From Flavobacteriales bacterium CG_4_9_14_3_um_filter_40_17 (GTDB lineage: Bacteria > Bacteroidota > Bacteroidia > Flavobacteriales > Flavobacteriaceae), in assembly GCA_002790195.1 (NCBI GenBank), contig PFUR01000057.1:21454-85453 (forward strand): 64,000 bases of DNA. Reading direction: 5' to 3'. Shown piece after piece: positions 32,325-42,339 of the stretch. The position numbers were made by a program, and so were the translations under genes. The notes under the pieces were generated by a model. That model saw nothing but the letters and a program-made list of their open reading frames with translations. It ran no database searches and was not told the origin of the DNA. How positions within the stretch are numbered: position 1 is the stretch's first letter; each line of letters opens with the position of its first letter.

Positions 32325-32390
32325 TACCAAAAGTGCATTTTAACTTTATATAACTATTTTTAGAACCAATTAATTTTAACACCACAAAAC

Positions 32391-33758
32391 ATGACTTTTA
32401 GAAAACTTTCAATAAACGCCTATCTGATTTTTTTATTCAGTTTTGTAGCGACGGCGCAACGACAAATTCTCCCACAAACCGATATGCGGATTTATGATAT
32501 TATCCAAGCTGTTTCTTCAGATCGGATTGAAAAAGACATTCGGGCTTTGGCTAATTTCGGAACCAGAAACACCTTGAGCGACACCGTGTCTCAAACCAGA
32601 GGTATCGGAGCTGCACGACGTTTTATCAAACAGGAATTTGATGAAATTTCAAAATCATGTAAAGGTTGTTTGGAAGTATCTTATCAGAAAGATTTTGTAA
32701 AAAAAGAGGAGGGAGCACGTATTGTCAATGACGTTTGGATCGTCAATGTAGTAGCAATTCAGCGAGGCACTAAATATCCCAATAGGTATATTATCATGAG
32801 CGGCGACATCGATTCGCGAATTTCCGATCCACTCAACTACACAGACGATTCGCCCGGAGCCAACGACAATGCTTCCGGGATGGCCGGGACAATCGAAGCA
32901 GCAAGGGTATTGTCTAAATACCAATTTGAAAGCAGCATCGTCTATTTAGGTTTGTCCGGCGAAGAGCAAGGCCTTTTCGGCGGCAAAGGTTTTGCAACAG
33001 CCGCAAAAGAAAAAGGTTGGGACATCATTGGGGTTCTTAACAATGACATGATTGGAAATATTGAAGGAGTCGATGGCGTAATTGACAACCGGACCTTTAG
33101 GATATTCTCCGAGCCGGTTCCGCCTACTGAAACTGAAAAAGAAAGAAATGCACGCCGTTTTACGGGTGGGGAAGTAGATGGGATTTCCCGACAATTGGCG
33201 CGGTATGTCCACAAACAAGTTTCTGATTATATGCCAGAAATGAATCCGATGATGGTCTATCGTTTGGATCGTTTTGGTAGAGGCGGGCATCACAGACCTT
33301 TCAATGATTTAGGTTTTCCCGGAATTCGCATCATGGAAGCACATGAGAATTACAATCGTCAGCATCAAGATATTAGAGTTGAAAATGGCATCAAATATGG
33401 AGATGTTATCGAAGGAGTAAATTTTGACTACGCAAAAAAACTAACTGCCGTCAACGCGATTAATCTCGCCAGTTTAGCCTGGGCTCCTCCAGCTTCCGAA
33501 AAAGTGGAGATTGCGGGTGTTGTAGCTCCTTCAGTCAAACTAAGGTGGCAAAAAGTCAATGACCCAAATGTGGCAGGTTATAAAATATATTGGCGATATA
33601 CTACTGAGCCGCAATGGCAATTCAGCAGGTTTGTTGACGATGTAAATGAATTTACTTTAGATGGGATAGTCATCGACAATTTCTTTTTTGGAGTTGCAAC
33701 GGTTGGTAAAAACGGTCACGAAAGCTTAGTAGTCTTTCCAAGCGGCACTTATAGATAA
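32391..33758 (+). CDS. Secreted M28 family zinc peptidase with C-terminal FN3-like domain
   Basis: 455 residues with signal peptide INAYLIFLFSFVATAQ. The M28 aminopeptidase domain (~100-350) shows the two-zinc ligands: GDIDSR (where many relatives have GHxDS), DDSPGANDNASG, the catalytic/ligand SGEEQGLFG, NNDMIGN, and the late histidine in MEAHENYNRQHQ or nearby. The C-terminal ~90 residues (VKLRWQKVNDPNVAGYKIYW) form a fibronectin type III-like module. No type IX sorting domain. Probably a periplasmic or surface-exposed aminopeptidase feeding on peptides. Confidence 0.9.
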   Translation: MTFRKLSINAYLIFLFSFVATAQRQILPQTDMRIYDIIQAVSSDRIEKDIRALANFGTRNTLSDTVSQTRGIGAARRFIKQEFDEISKSCKGCLEVSYQKDFVKKEEGARIVNDVWIVNVVAIQRGTKYPNRYIIMSGDIDSRISDPLNYTDDSPGANDNASGMAGTIEAARVLSKYQFESSIVYLGLSGEEQGLFGGKGFATAAKEKGWDIIGVLNNDMIGNIEGVDGVIDNRTFRIFSEPVPPTETEKERNARRFTGGEVDGISRQLARYVHKQVSDYMPEMNPMMVYRLDRFGRGGHHRPFNDLGFPGIRIMEAHENYNRQHQDIRVENGIKYGDVIEGVNFDYAKKLTAVNAINLASLAWAPPASEKVEIAGVVAPSVKLRWQKVNDPNVAGYKIYWRYTTEPQWQFSRFVDDVNEFTLDGIVIDNFFFGVATVGKNGHESLVVFPSGTYR

Positions 33759-33966
33759 TTGTAAACGGAAAAAGGATAGGTTAAAAGATTCAATCTTTCG
33801 AGCTGTTTTTTAATGTTTGATTGTATTTAAGGTTGTGGATTATAAGCACTTTTCTATCTTTTTTAAAAAAAACGAAAAAAAACAGAAATTCAATTTAATG
33901 CTGTACCTACTTTTGCTTTTACAAGCTGTAATCGAGCTCTTTTTTTAATTTTAAAATAAAGGGTTG

Positions 33967-33974
33967 TATTTTTG
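33967..33974 (+). promoter_or_regulatory. Promoter -7 element for the DUF1684 gene
   Basis: TATTTTTG, 14 bases before the ATG; the leader would be only about 8 bases. Confidence 0.5.
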
Positions 33975-33988
33975 TAAAAAGATTTAGA

Positions 33989-34588
33989 ATGAAAAAGGTA
34001 TTATTTATATTTCTGTTTTTGAGTTTTCAATGGACAATTGCCCAACCCAAAGATTTTGTTTCCGAAAACGAAAAGCACAGGAAAGAAATCAATAAATATT
34101 TTTTTAAAAGAGATAAAACACCTCTCAAGCCAGAAGATTTATTCGGTTTTAAAGGTTTGAATTATTTTCCGATCGATGCGGCATATTACGTTGAAGCTAA
34201 GTTTATCAGAACACCTGCGGAATCTCCTTTTTTGATGAAAACCACCACCGGTCGCAAGCCGGTTTATGTGAAATATGGTTATGCCGAATTCGAGCTTCAA
34301 GAAAAAAAATTCAAATTAAATATTTATCAAAACATAGATTTTCAAGCCACGGTTGAAGAAAAACACACACTTTTCGTTCCGTTTACAGATTTGACCAATG
34401 GCGAAGAAACTTACGGTGGTGGCAGATATTTGGATGTTGAAAATCCAATTGGCAATAAAGTCATACTCGATTTTAACCGAGCTTACAATCCTTATTGTGC
34501 TTATAACGAAAAATATTCCTGCCCCATCCCCCCTTCCGAAAACGATTTGAAAGTAGCCATTAGAGCAGGTGTGAAAAAATATAAATGA
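33989..34588 (+). CDS. DUF1684 secreted protein
   Basis: 199 residues with signal peptide (KKVLFIFLFLSFQWTIAQ). DUF1684 is recognised by the C-terminal block EETYGGGRYLDVE, then LDFNRAYNPYCAYNEKYSCP and IPPSENDLKVAIRAGVK, which includes two conserved cysteines. Earlier there is GFKGLNYFPID. The biochemical role is unknown. It stands just upstream of lgt, with a 74-base gap. Confidence 0.9.
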   Translation: MKKVLFIFLFLSFQWTIAQPKDFVSENEKHRKEINKYFFKRDKTPLKPEDLFGFKGLNYFPIDAAYYVEAKFIRTPAESPFLMKTTTGRKPVYVKYGYAEFELQEKKFKLNIYQNIDFQATVEEKHTLFVPFTDLTNGEETYGGGRYLDVENPIGNKVILDFNRAYNPYCAYNEKYSCPIPPSENDLKVAIRAGVKKYK

Positions 34589-34662
34589 ACTTGAAAAAAC
34601 TTCTAAATTCAAGTGATACATCATTTTTAAATGGTTAATTTTAACGCGCCAAATTAAAATAT

Positions 34663-35481
34663 ATGAACTTATTGAGTATCTATTGGAGTCCGAGTGAAGG
34701 GATTGACCTCGGCTTTTTTATTATCCGGTTTTACAGTCTGATGTTTGTTGTTGCGTTCACGACTGGATGGTTTTTGATGAAAAAAATCTTTCTCTATGAA
34801 AAAATAGCTATAGAAAAATTAGATTCCATTTTCATTTATGCCGTCGTTGCCACTTTGGTTGGCGCACGTCTCGGACATTTTTTATTCTACGAGCCTGAAG
34901 AATTTATCAACGATCCGCTTGGCATCCTGCTTCCGGTAAAGTTCAACCCTTTCAGAATCACAGGATATCAGGGATTGGCAAGCCATGGTGCAGCTATCGG
35001 TATGATTATCGCCATGTATTTGTACAGCAAGAATGTAATACACAAACCTTTGCTTTGGGTGCTTGATCGTGTCGTAATTACGGTTGCTTCCGGAGCAATT
35101 TTTGTCAGGCTTGGTAATTTTTTCAATTCCGAAATTGTCGGCCGGCCGGTTTCCGAGAGTTTCCCTTTGGGGGTGGTTTTTAAAAATTTAGGAGAATCGT
35201 ATCCGCGCCACCCGGCTCAGTTATACGAAGCGTTTGGGTATATTTTTGTTTTTCTAATCTTATATTACACCTATTGGAAAACCGGAAAAAGAAACCAACC
35301 GGGGTATTTGCTCGGCCTTTTTTTCGTGTTGCTTTGGTCTGTCCGTTTTTTGGTCGAATTTGTCAAAGAAAGCCAAGGCGGTTTCGAAACTTCTCTGGGT
35401 ATTTTCTCCACCGGGCAATGGCTGAGTATTCCTTTTATTTTGCTCGGTTTTTATCTGCTTTTTAGAACATCAAAAATTTAG
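34663..35481 (+). CDS. lgt: Prolipoprotein diacylglyceryl transferase
   Basis: Inner-membrane enzyme that moves diacylglycerol from phosphatidylglycerol to the lipobox cysteine of prelipoproteins. 272 residues with about seven hydrophobic segments. Family features: the YSLMFVVAFTTGW first helix, GARLGHFLFYEPEEF, the TGYQGLASHGAAIG segment containing the essential histidine, and the signature VRLGNFFNSEIVGRPV. The Lgt gate region HPAQLYEAFGY is also intact. Two bases after the stop comes the TTG start of a lipoprotein gene, a probable substrate. Confidence 0.97.
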   Translation: MNLLSIYWSPSEGIDLGFFIIRFYSLMFVVAFTTGWFLMKKIFLYEKIAIEKLDSIFIYAVVATLVGARLGHFLFYEPEEFINDPLGILLPVKFNPFRITGYQGLASHGAAIGMIIAMYLYSKNVIHKPLLWVLDRVVITVASGAIFVRLGNFFNSEIVGRPVSESFPLGVVFKNLGESYPRHPAQLYEAFGYIFVFLILYYTYWKTGKRNQPGYLLGLFFVLLWSVRFLVEFVKESQGGFETSLGIFSTGQWLSIPFILLGFYLLFRTSKI

Positions 35482-35483
35482 TT

Positions 35484-35975
35484 TTGAATAGATTTGTCGC
35501 CCTCCTTTTTATTGCTCTTCTGTGGGTGTCCTGCAAGGAGAAAAACCATTCGGAAAGCATCAAAACCAAACCCATCACTTTTCAACATAATGCTGATTTG
35601 TGGATAATTGACGCGACCTCCAAAGACACAATTCAGCGATTGGCTATCGAAATTTCGGACGATGACTATGAAATTCAAACCGGGTTGATGTATCGCGAAA
35701 GTATGGAAGACAATCAAGCTATGTTGTTTATCTTTCCCGAGCCAAGTATGCATTCTTTTTACATGAAAAATACACTGATTCCTTTGGATATTATTTTTAT
35801 TGATGAAAATCATCAGATTGTCAATATTCAAAAAAATGCCAAACCTTTGGATGAAACTTCGCTTCCATCCGAAAAACCGGTTCAGTATGTATTGGAAATC
35901 AACGCTGGGCTAAGCGGCCAATGGCAACTAAAACCCGGAGACAAAGTGGAGTGGGGACTCAATTTAACTGAATAA
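35484..35975 (+). CDS. DUF192 lipoprotein
   Basis: 163 residues, start codon TTG chosen because it gives a complete lipoprotein signal (RFVALLFIALLWVSC, lipobox cysteine near residue 16) 2 bases after lgt. The DUF192 (COG1430) domain is recognised by TGLMYRESMEDNQAMLFIF, the MHSFYMKNTLIPLDIIFID block and the final VLEINAGLSGQWQLKPGDKV. The function of the family is unknown. Probably cotranscribed with lgt. Confidence 0.9.
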   Translation: MNRFVALLFIALLWVSCKEKNHSESIKTKPITFQHNADLWIIDATSKDTIQRLAIEISDDDYEIQTGLMYRESMEDNQAMLFIFPEPSMHSFYMKNTLIPLDIIFIDENHQIVNIQKNAKPLDETSLPSEKPVQYVLEINAGLSGQWQLKPGDKVEWGLNLTE

Positions 35976-36052
35976 TGACAATGGATAGGTTTTGGTTTTA
36001 TAAGCTGTAAAACAAATCCTTAGCATTCTGTATTCAATCTCCAATCCTAACA

Positions 36053-36235
36053 ACAAGAATTCGACTAATCCAAAATGCGTCAGTTTGAGTGAAATTCCGA
36101 GAAGAATTTTGTATCGAAAACCAGCATTTTGGGTACAAAATCCTATTCTCGATACACTTTCCTCCCAAATTCTTGGGATCAAAGCACTCGAATTGACGGT
36201 TTTTGTATCCATTATAAAAATAATCGAACTCAGGT
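36053..36235 (-). mobile_element. Miniature inverted-repeat element, copy B
   Basis: 183 bp, inverted relative to copy A, with a perfect target duplication TAACA (36048-36052 and 36236-36240). The right end on this strand is the intact ACCTGAGTTCGATT end; the other end has 4 mismatches over 20 bases. It lies 78 bases past the DUF192 stop, and its duplication ends 5 bases before the mutase stop codon read on the minus strand, so it forms the 3' region of both convergent genes and may act as a terminator. Confidence 0.88.
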
Positions 36236-36245
36236 TAACAACGTG

Positions 36246-39200
36246 TTACATATTTCTTCTGTATTGCCCGCCGACCTCAAACATTTTTTTGGTGATTTGC
36301 CCCAAAGAGCAAACTTTAGCAGCTTCCATCAAGTACGCGAAAATGTTTCCGTTGTTGACTGCAACTTCCACAAGTTGGTTTAACACAACTTCCGATTCTT
36401 TTTCAAAAGTTTTGTGAAGCGTGTTCAAGGTATTTATTTGGTTTATTTTTTCTTCCTCAGTTGCGCGGATGACCTCTCCGGGAAGTACCGTTGGCGAACC
36501 TTTGCTACTCAAAAATGTATTCACACCGACTATAGGGAATACGCCGTTGTGTTTGAGCGTTTCGTAATACATACTTTCTTCCTGAATTTTTGAACGCTGA
36601 TACATAGTTTCCATCGCACCCAAGACTCCTCCACGCTCGGAAATCTTGTCAAATTCCAAAAGCACAGCTTCTTCCACTAAGTCGGTGAGTTCTTCGATGA
36701 TAAATGAGCCTTGAATCGGGTTTTCGTTTTTTGCTAAACCCAGTTCTTTATTGATAATTAATTGGATTGCCATCGCTCTCCGAACAGATTCTTCGGTGGG
36801 CGTAGTGATGGCCTCGTCGTAAGCATTGGTATGTAGCGAATTGCAGTTGTCATAAATAGCATACAAGGCTTGCAAGGTGGTGCGTATGTCGTTAAAATCT
36901 ATTTCTTGTGCATGAAGCGACCTACCTGAGGTCTGAATGTGGTATTTTAACATCTGCGAACGCTTGTTAGCTCCGTATTTTTTCTTCATCGCTTTGGCCC
37001 AAATCCTTCGGGCTACCCGGCCAATGACGGCATATTCCGGGTCGATTCCGTTGGAAAAGAAAAAAGAAAGATTAGGCGCGAAATCATCAATTTGCATACC
37101 GCGACTCAAATAATATTCCACGTAAGTAAAACCATTAGATAAGGTAAAGGCTAACTGCGTAATCGGGTTGGCTCCCGCTTCGGCTATGTGATAGCCCGAA
37201 ATAGAAACCGAATAAAAATTCCGAACTTTGTTTTCGATGAAATATTGTTGCACATCGCCCATCAGCCGGAGGGCAAATTCTGTTGAGAATATGCAAGTGT
37301 TTTGTGCTTGGTCTTCTTTGAGAATATCAGCTTGTACGGTACCGCGAACTTGTTGGATGGTATCTATTTTGATTTGTTGATAGGCATCTGGAGAGAGAAC
37401 TTCATCTCCGGTAACGCCGAGTAACAACAAACCAAGGCCGTTACTTCCTAACGGAATCTTGTTTTCGCTGCGGTATTGTGGCCGTTCCAATCCACGTTTC
37501 TCGTATCGCGCTTTCAACTTTTCTTCCACCAATGATTCTAATTGATTTTCTCGTATGTATTTTTCGCAATTCTGATCGATGGCTGCATTCATAAAAAAAG
37601 CCAGCAACATGGGAGCAGGCCCGTTGATGGTCATGCTGACAGAAGTTGATGGATCGGTGAGGTCGAAACCGGAATACAGTTTTTTGGCATCATCTAGGCA
37701 GCAGACAGAAACTCCGGCATTGCCTATTTTTCCGTAAATATCCGGCCGGATGTGTGGGTCGTGCCCGTAGAGTGTCACACTGTCAAAGGCGGTGGAAAGC
37801 CTTTTGGCGGGTAGCCCGAGGCTGACGTAATGAAAACGTTTGTTAGTCCGTTCGGGGCTGCCTTCGCCGGCAAACATTCGGGCTGGATCTTCACCTTGTC
37901 TTTTGAACGGATACAAGCCGGCGGTATAAGGAAATTCTCCTGGCAGATTTTCCTGTAATTGCCAGCGCAACAAATCGCCCCAAGCTTGATAGACCGGCAA
38001 CGATACTCTCGGAATTTGCAAACCAGAAAGCGAACGTGTATGGGTTTCTGCTTTGATTTCTTGCCCTCTGACTTTGAATGTGTATGCAGGATTTTTATAC
38101 TGAAGTTTAACACTTTCCCATTGGCAAATCAAATCCCAGTTTTTGGAAAATAAATCAACTTTAATTTTTTCAAATTGATTCATCAAAAGTTTTAAAAAGT
38201 TGTCATTCTCTATTTTGCTTTTATGGTCTGAGATTGACAAATCTTCCATGCCGTTTTTGTGTAAAATAGGTTTTATGCCGATTAAACTTTCGATGGTTTT
38301 ATATATGCCATAAAGTTTTTGTGCTATATCTGCCTGCGAAAAAGCAATTTTGTCGTAAGCTCGGTTATTTTCCGATATTTCAGATAAATAGCGCGTGCGG
38401 TTGGGCGGTATGATGTATATTTTTTCGCTCATTTCGCCACTTGCGTGAAAGGTGGAGGGGAGGGCAGCACCTGTTTTTTCGACGATTTTATTTATGACGG
38501 AGCGGTAGAGTGCGTTCATACCCGGGTCATTGAATTGCGAAGCTATCGTACCGAACACAGGCAATTTGTCCAAATCAGTTTCCCAAAGCTGGTGGTTGCG
38601 CTGAAATTGTTTTTTAACATCCCGCAAGGCATCTGCCGCGCCACGCTTGTCAAATTTGTTGATGGCTACCAAATCGGCAAAGTCGAGCATGTCTATTTTT
38701 TCTAATTGCGTAGCTGCTCCAAACTCCGGTGTCATCACATAGAGCGACACGTCCGAATGTTCGATGATTTCCGTATCGCTTTGCCCGATTCCGGAAGTTT
38801 CAAGAATTATAAGGTCATATTCGGCAGCTTTGAGAATTTCAACAGTTTCTTCGACATATTTTGACAGAGCCAAATTAGATTGGCGCGTTGCCAACGAACG
38901 CATATACACATTTGGGTGGTTGACCGCATTCATTCGGATACGGTCGCCCAATAAGGCACCACCACTTTTACGCTTGGACGGATCGACCGAGATGATACCT
39001 AAGGATTTATCCGGAAAATCGGCTATAAATCGTCGAATGAGCTCATCAATTAAGGAAGATTTTCCCGCACCGCCGGTTCCTGTGATACCCAACACGGGGG
39101 ATTTTTTGGCTGGTTTTTTAATCTTAGTAAACAATTTATGAAAAGTCTCAGGTTCGTTTTCTGCCAATGAAATCAAACGGGCAATGATGTTTTTATGTTT

Positions 39201-39686
39201 GTTTTTTAAGGCTGATTTGAGGTCAATGTTCGGTGGGATTTCACGCAAGTTAAAATCGGCCTTTTCAACCAAATCATTAATCATTCCTTGCAATCCCATC
39301 GCTCTGCCGTCATCGGGTGTGTAAATTCGCGTGATGCCATAATCCATCAAACTCTTGATTTCTTCGGGAAGAATCACTCCGCCTCCGCCACCAAATATTT
39401 TGATTTGGGGTGCACCTTTTTGCTGAAGCAAATCAAACATGTATTTGAAATATTCATTGTGCCCGCCTTGGTAAGAGGTCATCGCGATGGCGTGTGCATC
39501 TTCCTGAATGGCAGTATGCACTACCTCTTCCACACTTCGGTCATGTCCTAAATGAATTACTTCTACGCCGGTGGACTGAATGATGCGTCGCATGATGTTG
39601 ATGGCTGCATCATGCCCGTCGAAAAGCGAAGCTGCTGTAACGATGCGTACGTTTTGCTTGGTTTTATAAGGTGTTATTTGTTGCAT
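36246..39686 (-). CDS. icmF: Fused B12-dependent acyl-CoA mutase with G-protein chaperone (IcmF type)
   Basis: 1146 residues combining three parts. An N-terminal cobalamin-binding domain (~1-145) has the lower-ligand histidine in [13 protein letters not shown] and the glycine-rich [12 protein letters not shown] MeaB-like GTPase (~190-400) has Walker [14 protein letters not shown] and [20 protein letters not shown]-terminal methylmalonyl-CoA mutase-type barrel (~560-1130) includes [19 protein letters not shown]. This is the IcmF arrangement, which isomerises isobutyryl-CoA and n-butyryl-CoA, or pivalyl-CoA in PcmF; substrate choice cannot be settled by eye. A TTG eight codons upstream (39710) is rejected in favour of the ATG. 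Not in an operon. Confidence 0.94.
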   Translation of the reverse strand: MQQITPYKTKQNVRIVTAASLFDGHDAAINIMRRIIQSTGVEVIHLGHDRSVEEVVHTAIQEDAHAIAMTSYQGGHNEYFKYMFDLLQQKGAPQIKIFGGGGGVILPEEIKSLMDYGITRIYTPDDGRAMGLQGMINDLVEKADFNLREIPPNIDLKSALKNKHKNIIARLISLAENEPETFHKLFTKIKKPAKKSPVLGITGTGGAGKSSLIDELIRRFIADFPDKSLGIISVDPSKRKSGGALLGDRIRMNAVNHPNVYMRSLATRQSNLALSKYVEETVEILKAAEYDLIILETSGIGQSDTEIIEHSDVSLYVMTPEFGAATQLEKIDMLDFADLVAINKFDKRGAADALRDVKKQFQRNHQLWETDLDKLPVFGTIASQFNDPGMNALYRSVINKIVEKTGAALPSTFHASGEMSEKIYIIPPNRTRYLSEISENNRAYDKIAFSQADIAQKLYGIYKTIESLIGIKPILHKNGMEDLSISDHKSKIENDNFLKLLMNQFEKIKVDLFSKNWDLICQWESVKLQYKNPAYTFKVRGQEIKAETHTRSLSGLQIPRVSLPVYQAWGDLLRWQLQENLPGEFPYTAGLYPFKRQGEDPARMFAGEGSPERTNKRFHYVSLGLPAKRLSTAFDSVTLYGHDPHIRPDIYGKIGNAGVSVCCLDDAKKLYSGFDLTDPSTSVSMTINGPAPMLLAFFMNAAIDQNCEKYIRENQLESLVEEKLKARYEKRGLERPQYRSENKIPLGSNGLGLLLLGVTGDEVLSPDAYQQIKIDTIQQVRGTVQADILKEDQAQNTCIFSTEFALRLMGDVQQYFIENKVRNFYSVSISGYHIAEAGANPITQLAFTLSNGFTYVEYYLSRGMQIDDFAPNLSFFFSNGIDPEYAVIGRVARRIWAKAMKKKYGANKRSQMLKYHIQTSGRSLHAQEIDFNDIRTTLQALYAIYDNCNSLHTNAYDEAITTPTEESVRRAMAIQLIINKELGLAKNENPIQGSFIIEELTDLVEEAVLLEFDKISERGGVLGAMETMYQRSKIQEESMYYETLKHNGVFPIVGVNTFLSSKGSPTVLPGEVIRATEEEKINQINTLNTLHKTFEKESEVVLNQLVEVAVNNGNIFAYLMEAAKVCSLGQITKKMFEVGGQYRRNM

Positions 39687-40018
39687 ATTTTGTAATGTTC
39701 GATGATTCAAACCTTTAAATTGTTGTAATGTTTGATAGCAATCAAACTGTGTATATTATGAACGCAATTTACGGATATTTTAAAAAATGTAGATTTCTAT
39801 TTTTGATTATTTAACTAATGAGAATATTAATGAGAATTGTTCAAAACTCAAAAGGGAAAAATAATTAACAGTTGTTTCCTCAATTTTTTTGACAATAATA
39901 TCCATCGAATTTTGATATATTTGTTATTCAAGTTCGAATTTTTTTCGAATTCGCAATCAGTAGTCAGTGTAGCTGCGTCAGGTATCGGCATAATAATAAA
40001 GTTTAAATCAAATTTCAT
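39687..40018. other. Divergent regulatory region between icmF and the PfkB kinase gene
   Basis: 332 bases. A TATATTTG at 39916-39923 could be a promoter for the kinase, but its TTTG partner is 24 bases away, longer than usual. No promoter was clear for icmF. No RNA or ORF is supported. Confidence 0.4.
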
Positions 40019-40987
40019 ATGTACAAAATAGCTGTAATTGGTCCAATTCCAAGAGATACCATCCTCACTTACAAAAATGAAACCATACAGAAATATGGTT
40101 GTGCCACCCATCCGACCATAGCACTAGCTAAATTATTGGAGGAAAACGGGCAGGTCATACCCATATCCCACCTGCATAAAAAAGATCATCAAGCTGTGGT
40201 CAATCTTTTCAAAGATTATGCAAACATTGATACTTCGGGGCTTTGTTGTAAACAAGACAGGGGTTCGGTCATCGAGTTGCGTTTTTTGGATCAAAATAAT
40301 CGGCTTGAGAAGCAGACTGCTTTTATGAATCCGATATTGCCGGAAGATGTTGCCTCTTTTATGGATGCCAATGCGTTTGTTTTTGTGCCGATTACTGATT
40401 TTGAAATTTCATTGAGTACGCTTCAGTATATTAAAAAAAACAGCCAAGGGATTGTTATTTTTGATGCGCATGGGCCGACGACTTCGATGAATATAAACGG
40501 CAGCCGGGAACGCAAATTTTGGATAGACCGCGACGAGTGGCTTCCTTATATTGATGTATTGAAAATGAACCTTGAAGAGTCGCAGTGTTGTTGGTTTAAA
40601 AACGAATACACGATTGAAGAAATGGGTCATTATGATGAGCACAATACCGAACATTTAGACGATTTTGCCAATTATGTATTAAACAAAGGTGTTCGTGTGC
40701 TTTATGTCACCTTAGATTCTAGAGGTTGTGTAGCTTATTTTTTGGAAAACAGCAAAGTTCGCAAAGAGTGGATCGCTTCTGTCCCCGTTAAAGAAGTAAT
40801 CGATACCACGGGTTGTGGCGATTCGTTTGCAGGCGGTTTGGCTTATGGTTTTGCGGTCTATAACGACCCTGTGAAAGCTGCTCAATTTGCCAACACACTC
40901 GGCGCGTTACGTACCCAGGGAAAAACCTATGAAGTCTTTAAAAACTTATCCGAAACAGAAGCGATTGTAAAGGAGTATTATACCTAA
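40019..40987 (+). CDS. PfkB family carbohydrate/nucleoside kinase
   Basis: 322-residue ribokinase-fold kinase. The N-terminal strand is IAVIGPIPRDTIL; the catalytic PfkB signature VIDTTGCGDSFAGGLAYGF near residues 260-278 contains the anion hole and the catalytic aspartate. A long insertion at ~155-205 (DAHGPTTSMNINGSRERKFW ... KNEYTIEEMGHYDEHNTEH) is distinctive. The sugar or nucleoside substrate cannot be assigned. Single gene, convergent with purC. Confidence 0.9.
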   Translation: MYKIAVIGPIPRDTILTYKNETIQKYGCATHPTIALAKLLEENGQVIPISHLHKKDHQAVVNLFKDYANIDTSGLCCKQDRGSVIELRFLDQNNRLEKQTAFMNPILPEDVASFMDANAFVFVPITDFEISLSTLQYIKKNSQGIVIFDAHGPTTSMNINGSRERKFWIDRDEWLPYIDVLKMNLEESQCCWFKNEYTIEEMGHYDEHNTEHLDDFANYVLNKGVRVLYVTLDSRGCVAYFLENSKVRKEWIASVPVKEVIDTTGCGDSFAGGLAYGFAVYNDPVKAAQFANTLGALRTQGKTYEVFKNLSETEAIVKEYYT

Positions 40988-41276
40988 TATTTCAAAGACT
41001 ATTTAATTTAGAATAGGTGAGATTATCATGATGATGACTAATGCATCGTATGGTATAATCTTCCCGCAAATCACGGCAAAAAATGAAAAAAAAATCTTCG
41101 TTAACTAATAAAGAGGCCTTTTTTCTACACTCTAAACGATGGTTTTTCCCTTTTAAAAATATTGTCCAATAAAAATGATTTTATCAAACATGTAGATAGT
41201 ATTTAACAACATTTTTTGCCGTTTTTAGTCTTTTCGAACTTATTTCAAACCCGAAAGATTTGGGGTCTGGTTCGCA

Positions 41277-42230
41277 TTATATTTGATTAGATAAAAAGGC
41301 AATTACGTTTTCTTCAATTCTTTTTTGAATGTTGTCTATCGGTGCTTTTTGAAACTTTTCACCCATGATTTGTTCGTACAATTCAATGTAACGCTCGGAA
41401 ACACTTTGTACATAATCATCTGTCATTTCAGGGACTTTTTGCCCTTCTTTTCCACTAAATTCATTACTTATAAGCCATTGACGCACAAACTCTTTGGAAA
41501 GTTGCTTCTGTTCTTGTTTGTTTTTTTGTCTTTCTTGATAACCTTCGGCATAGAAATAGCGGGAAGAATCAGGGGTGTGGATTTCATCAATCAAAACTAT
41601 TTTTCCGTCTGTGGTTTTCCCGAATTCATATTTGGTATCGACCAAAATCAAACCGCGCTTTTTGGCGATTTCTGTCCCGCGAGCGAAGAGTTTCCGGGTG
41701 TAATCTTCCAATTGAAGGTAGTCGGATTCGGACACAATTTGCCGCGACAAAATCTCCTCCCTCGAAATATCCTGATCGTGTTTCCCTTGGTCTGCCTTGG
41801 TAGTCGGTGTGATGATAGGCCGCGGGAAAGCATCATTGACAGACATCCCTTCGGGCATGGCTACACCGCACAAAGCGCGTTTGCCTGCCACATATTCACG
41901 GGCGGCGTGGCCTGAAAGATAACCTCTGATAACCATTTCCACCTTGAAGGGTTTACACAAATGACCAACCGCCACATTTGGGTCGGGGGTGCTGATAAGC
42001 CAATTGGGAATCAAATCGGATGTTTCGTTCATAAATCGGGTCGCAATTTGATTCAGGATTTGCCCTTTGTAGGGAATTCCTTTCGGGAGAACAACATCAA
42101 AAGCGGAAATACGGTCAGAGGAAATCATCACAAGGATGCGGCCGTCTATGTTATAAACATCCCGGACTTTGCCGTGATATACAGATTTTTGCCGAGGGAA
42201 ATTAAAACGGGTTTGGGTGAGGGTTTGCAT
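41277..42230 (-). CDS. purC: SAICAR synthetase PurC
   Basis: Seventh step of purine synthesis, ligating aspartate to CAIR. 317 residues, the longer (yeast-like) version compared with ~237 in E. coli. Motifs: [20 protein letters not shown] at the N-terminus with RISAFD next, the [18 protein letters not shown] region, SRYFYAEGY, and [10 protein letters not shown]. Same strand as the PhoH gene, 109 bases apart. The 289 bases downstream hold no gene. Confidence 0.95.
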   Translation of the reverse strand: MQTLTQTRFNFPRQKSVYHGKVRDVYNIDGRILVMISSDRISAFDVVLPKGIPYKGQILNQIATRFMNETSDLIPNWLISTPDPNVAVGHLCKPFKVEMVIRGYLSGHAAREYVAGKRALCGVAMPEGMSVNDAFPRPIITPTTKADQGKHDQDISREEILSRQIVSESDYLQLEDYTRKLFARGTEIAKKRGLILVDTKYEFGKTTDGKIVLIDEIHTPDSSRYFYAEGYQERQKNKQEQKQLSKEFVRQWLISNEFSGKEGQKVPEMTDDYVQSVSERYIELYEQIMGEKFQKAPIDNIQKRIEENVIAFLSNQI

Positions 42231-42339
42231 TATTTTTTTTATGTATTTATCGAAAACGAATTTAATTATAGAAAACTGATGACACAGATTAAACGGGTTT
42301 TTACAGATTTGGTAATTTCATGACAAATAATTATTTCCC

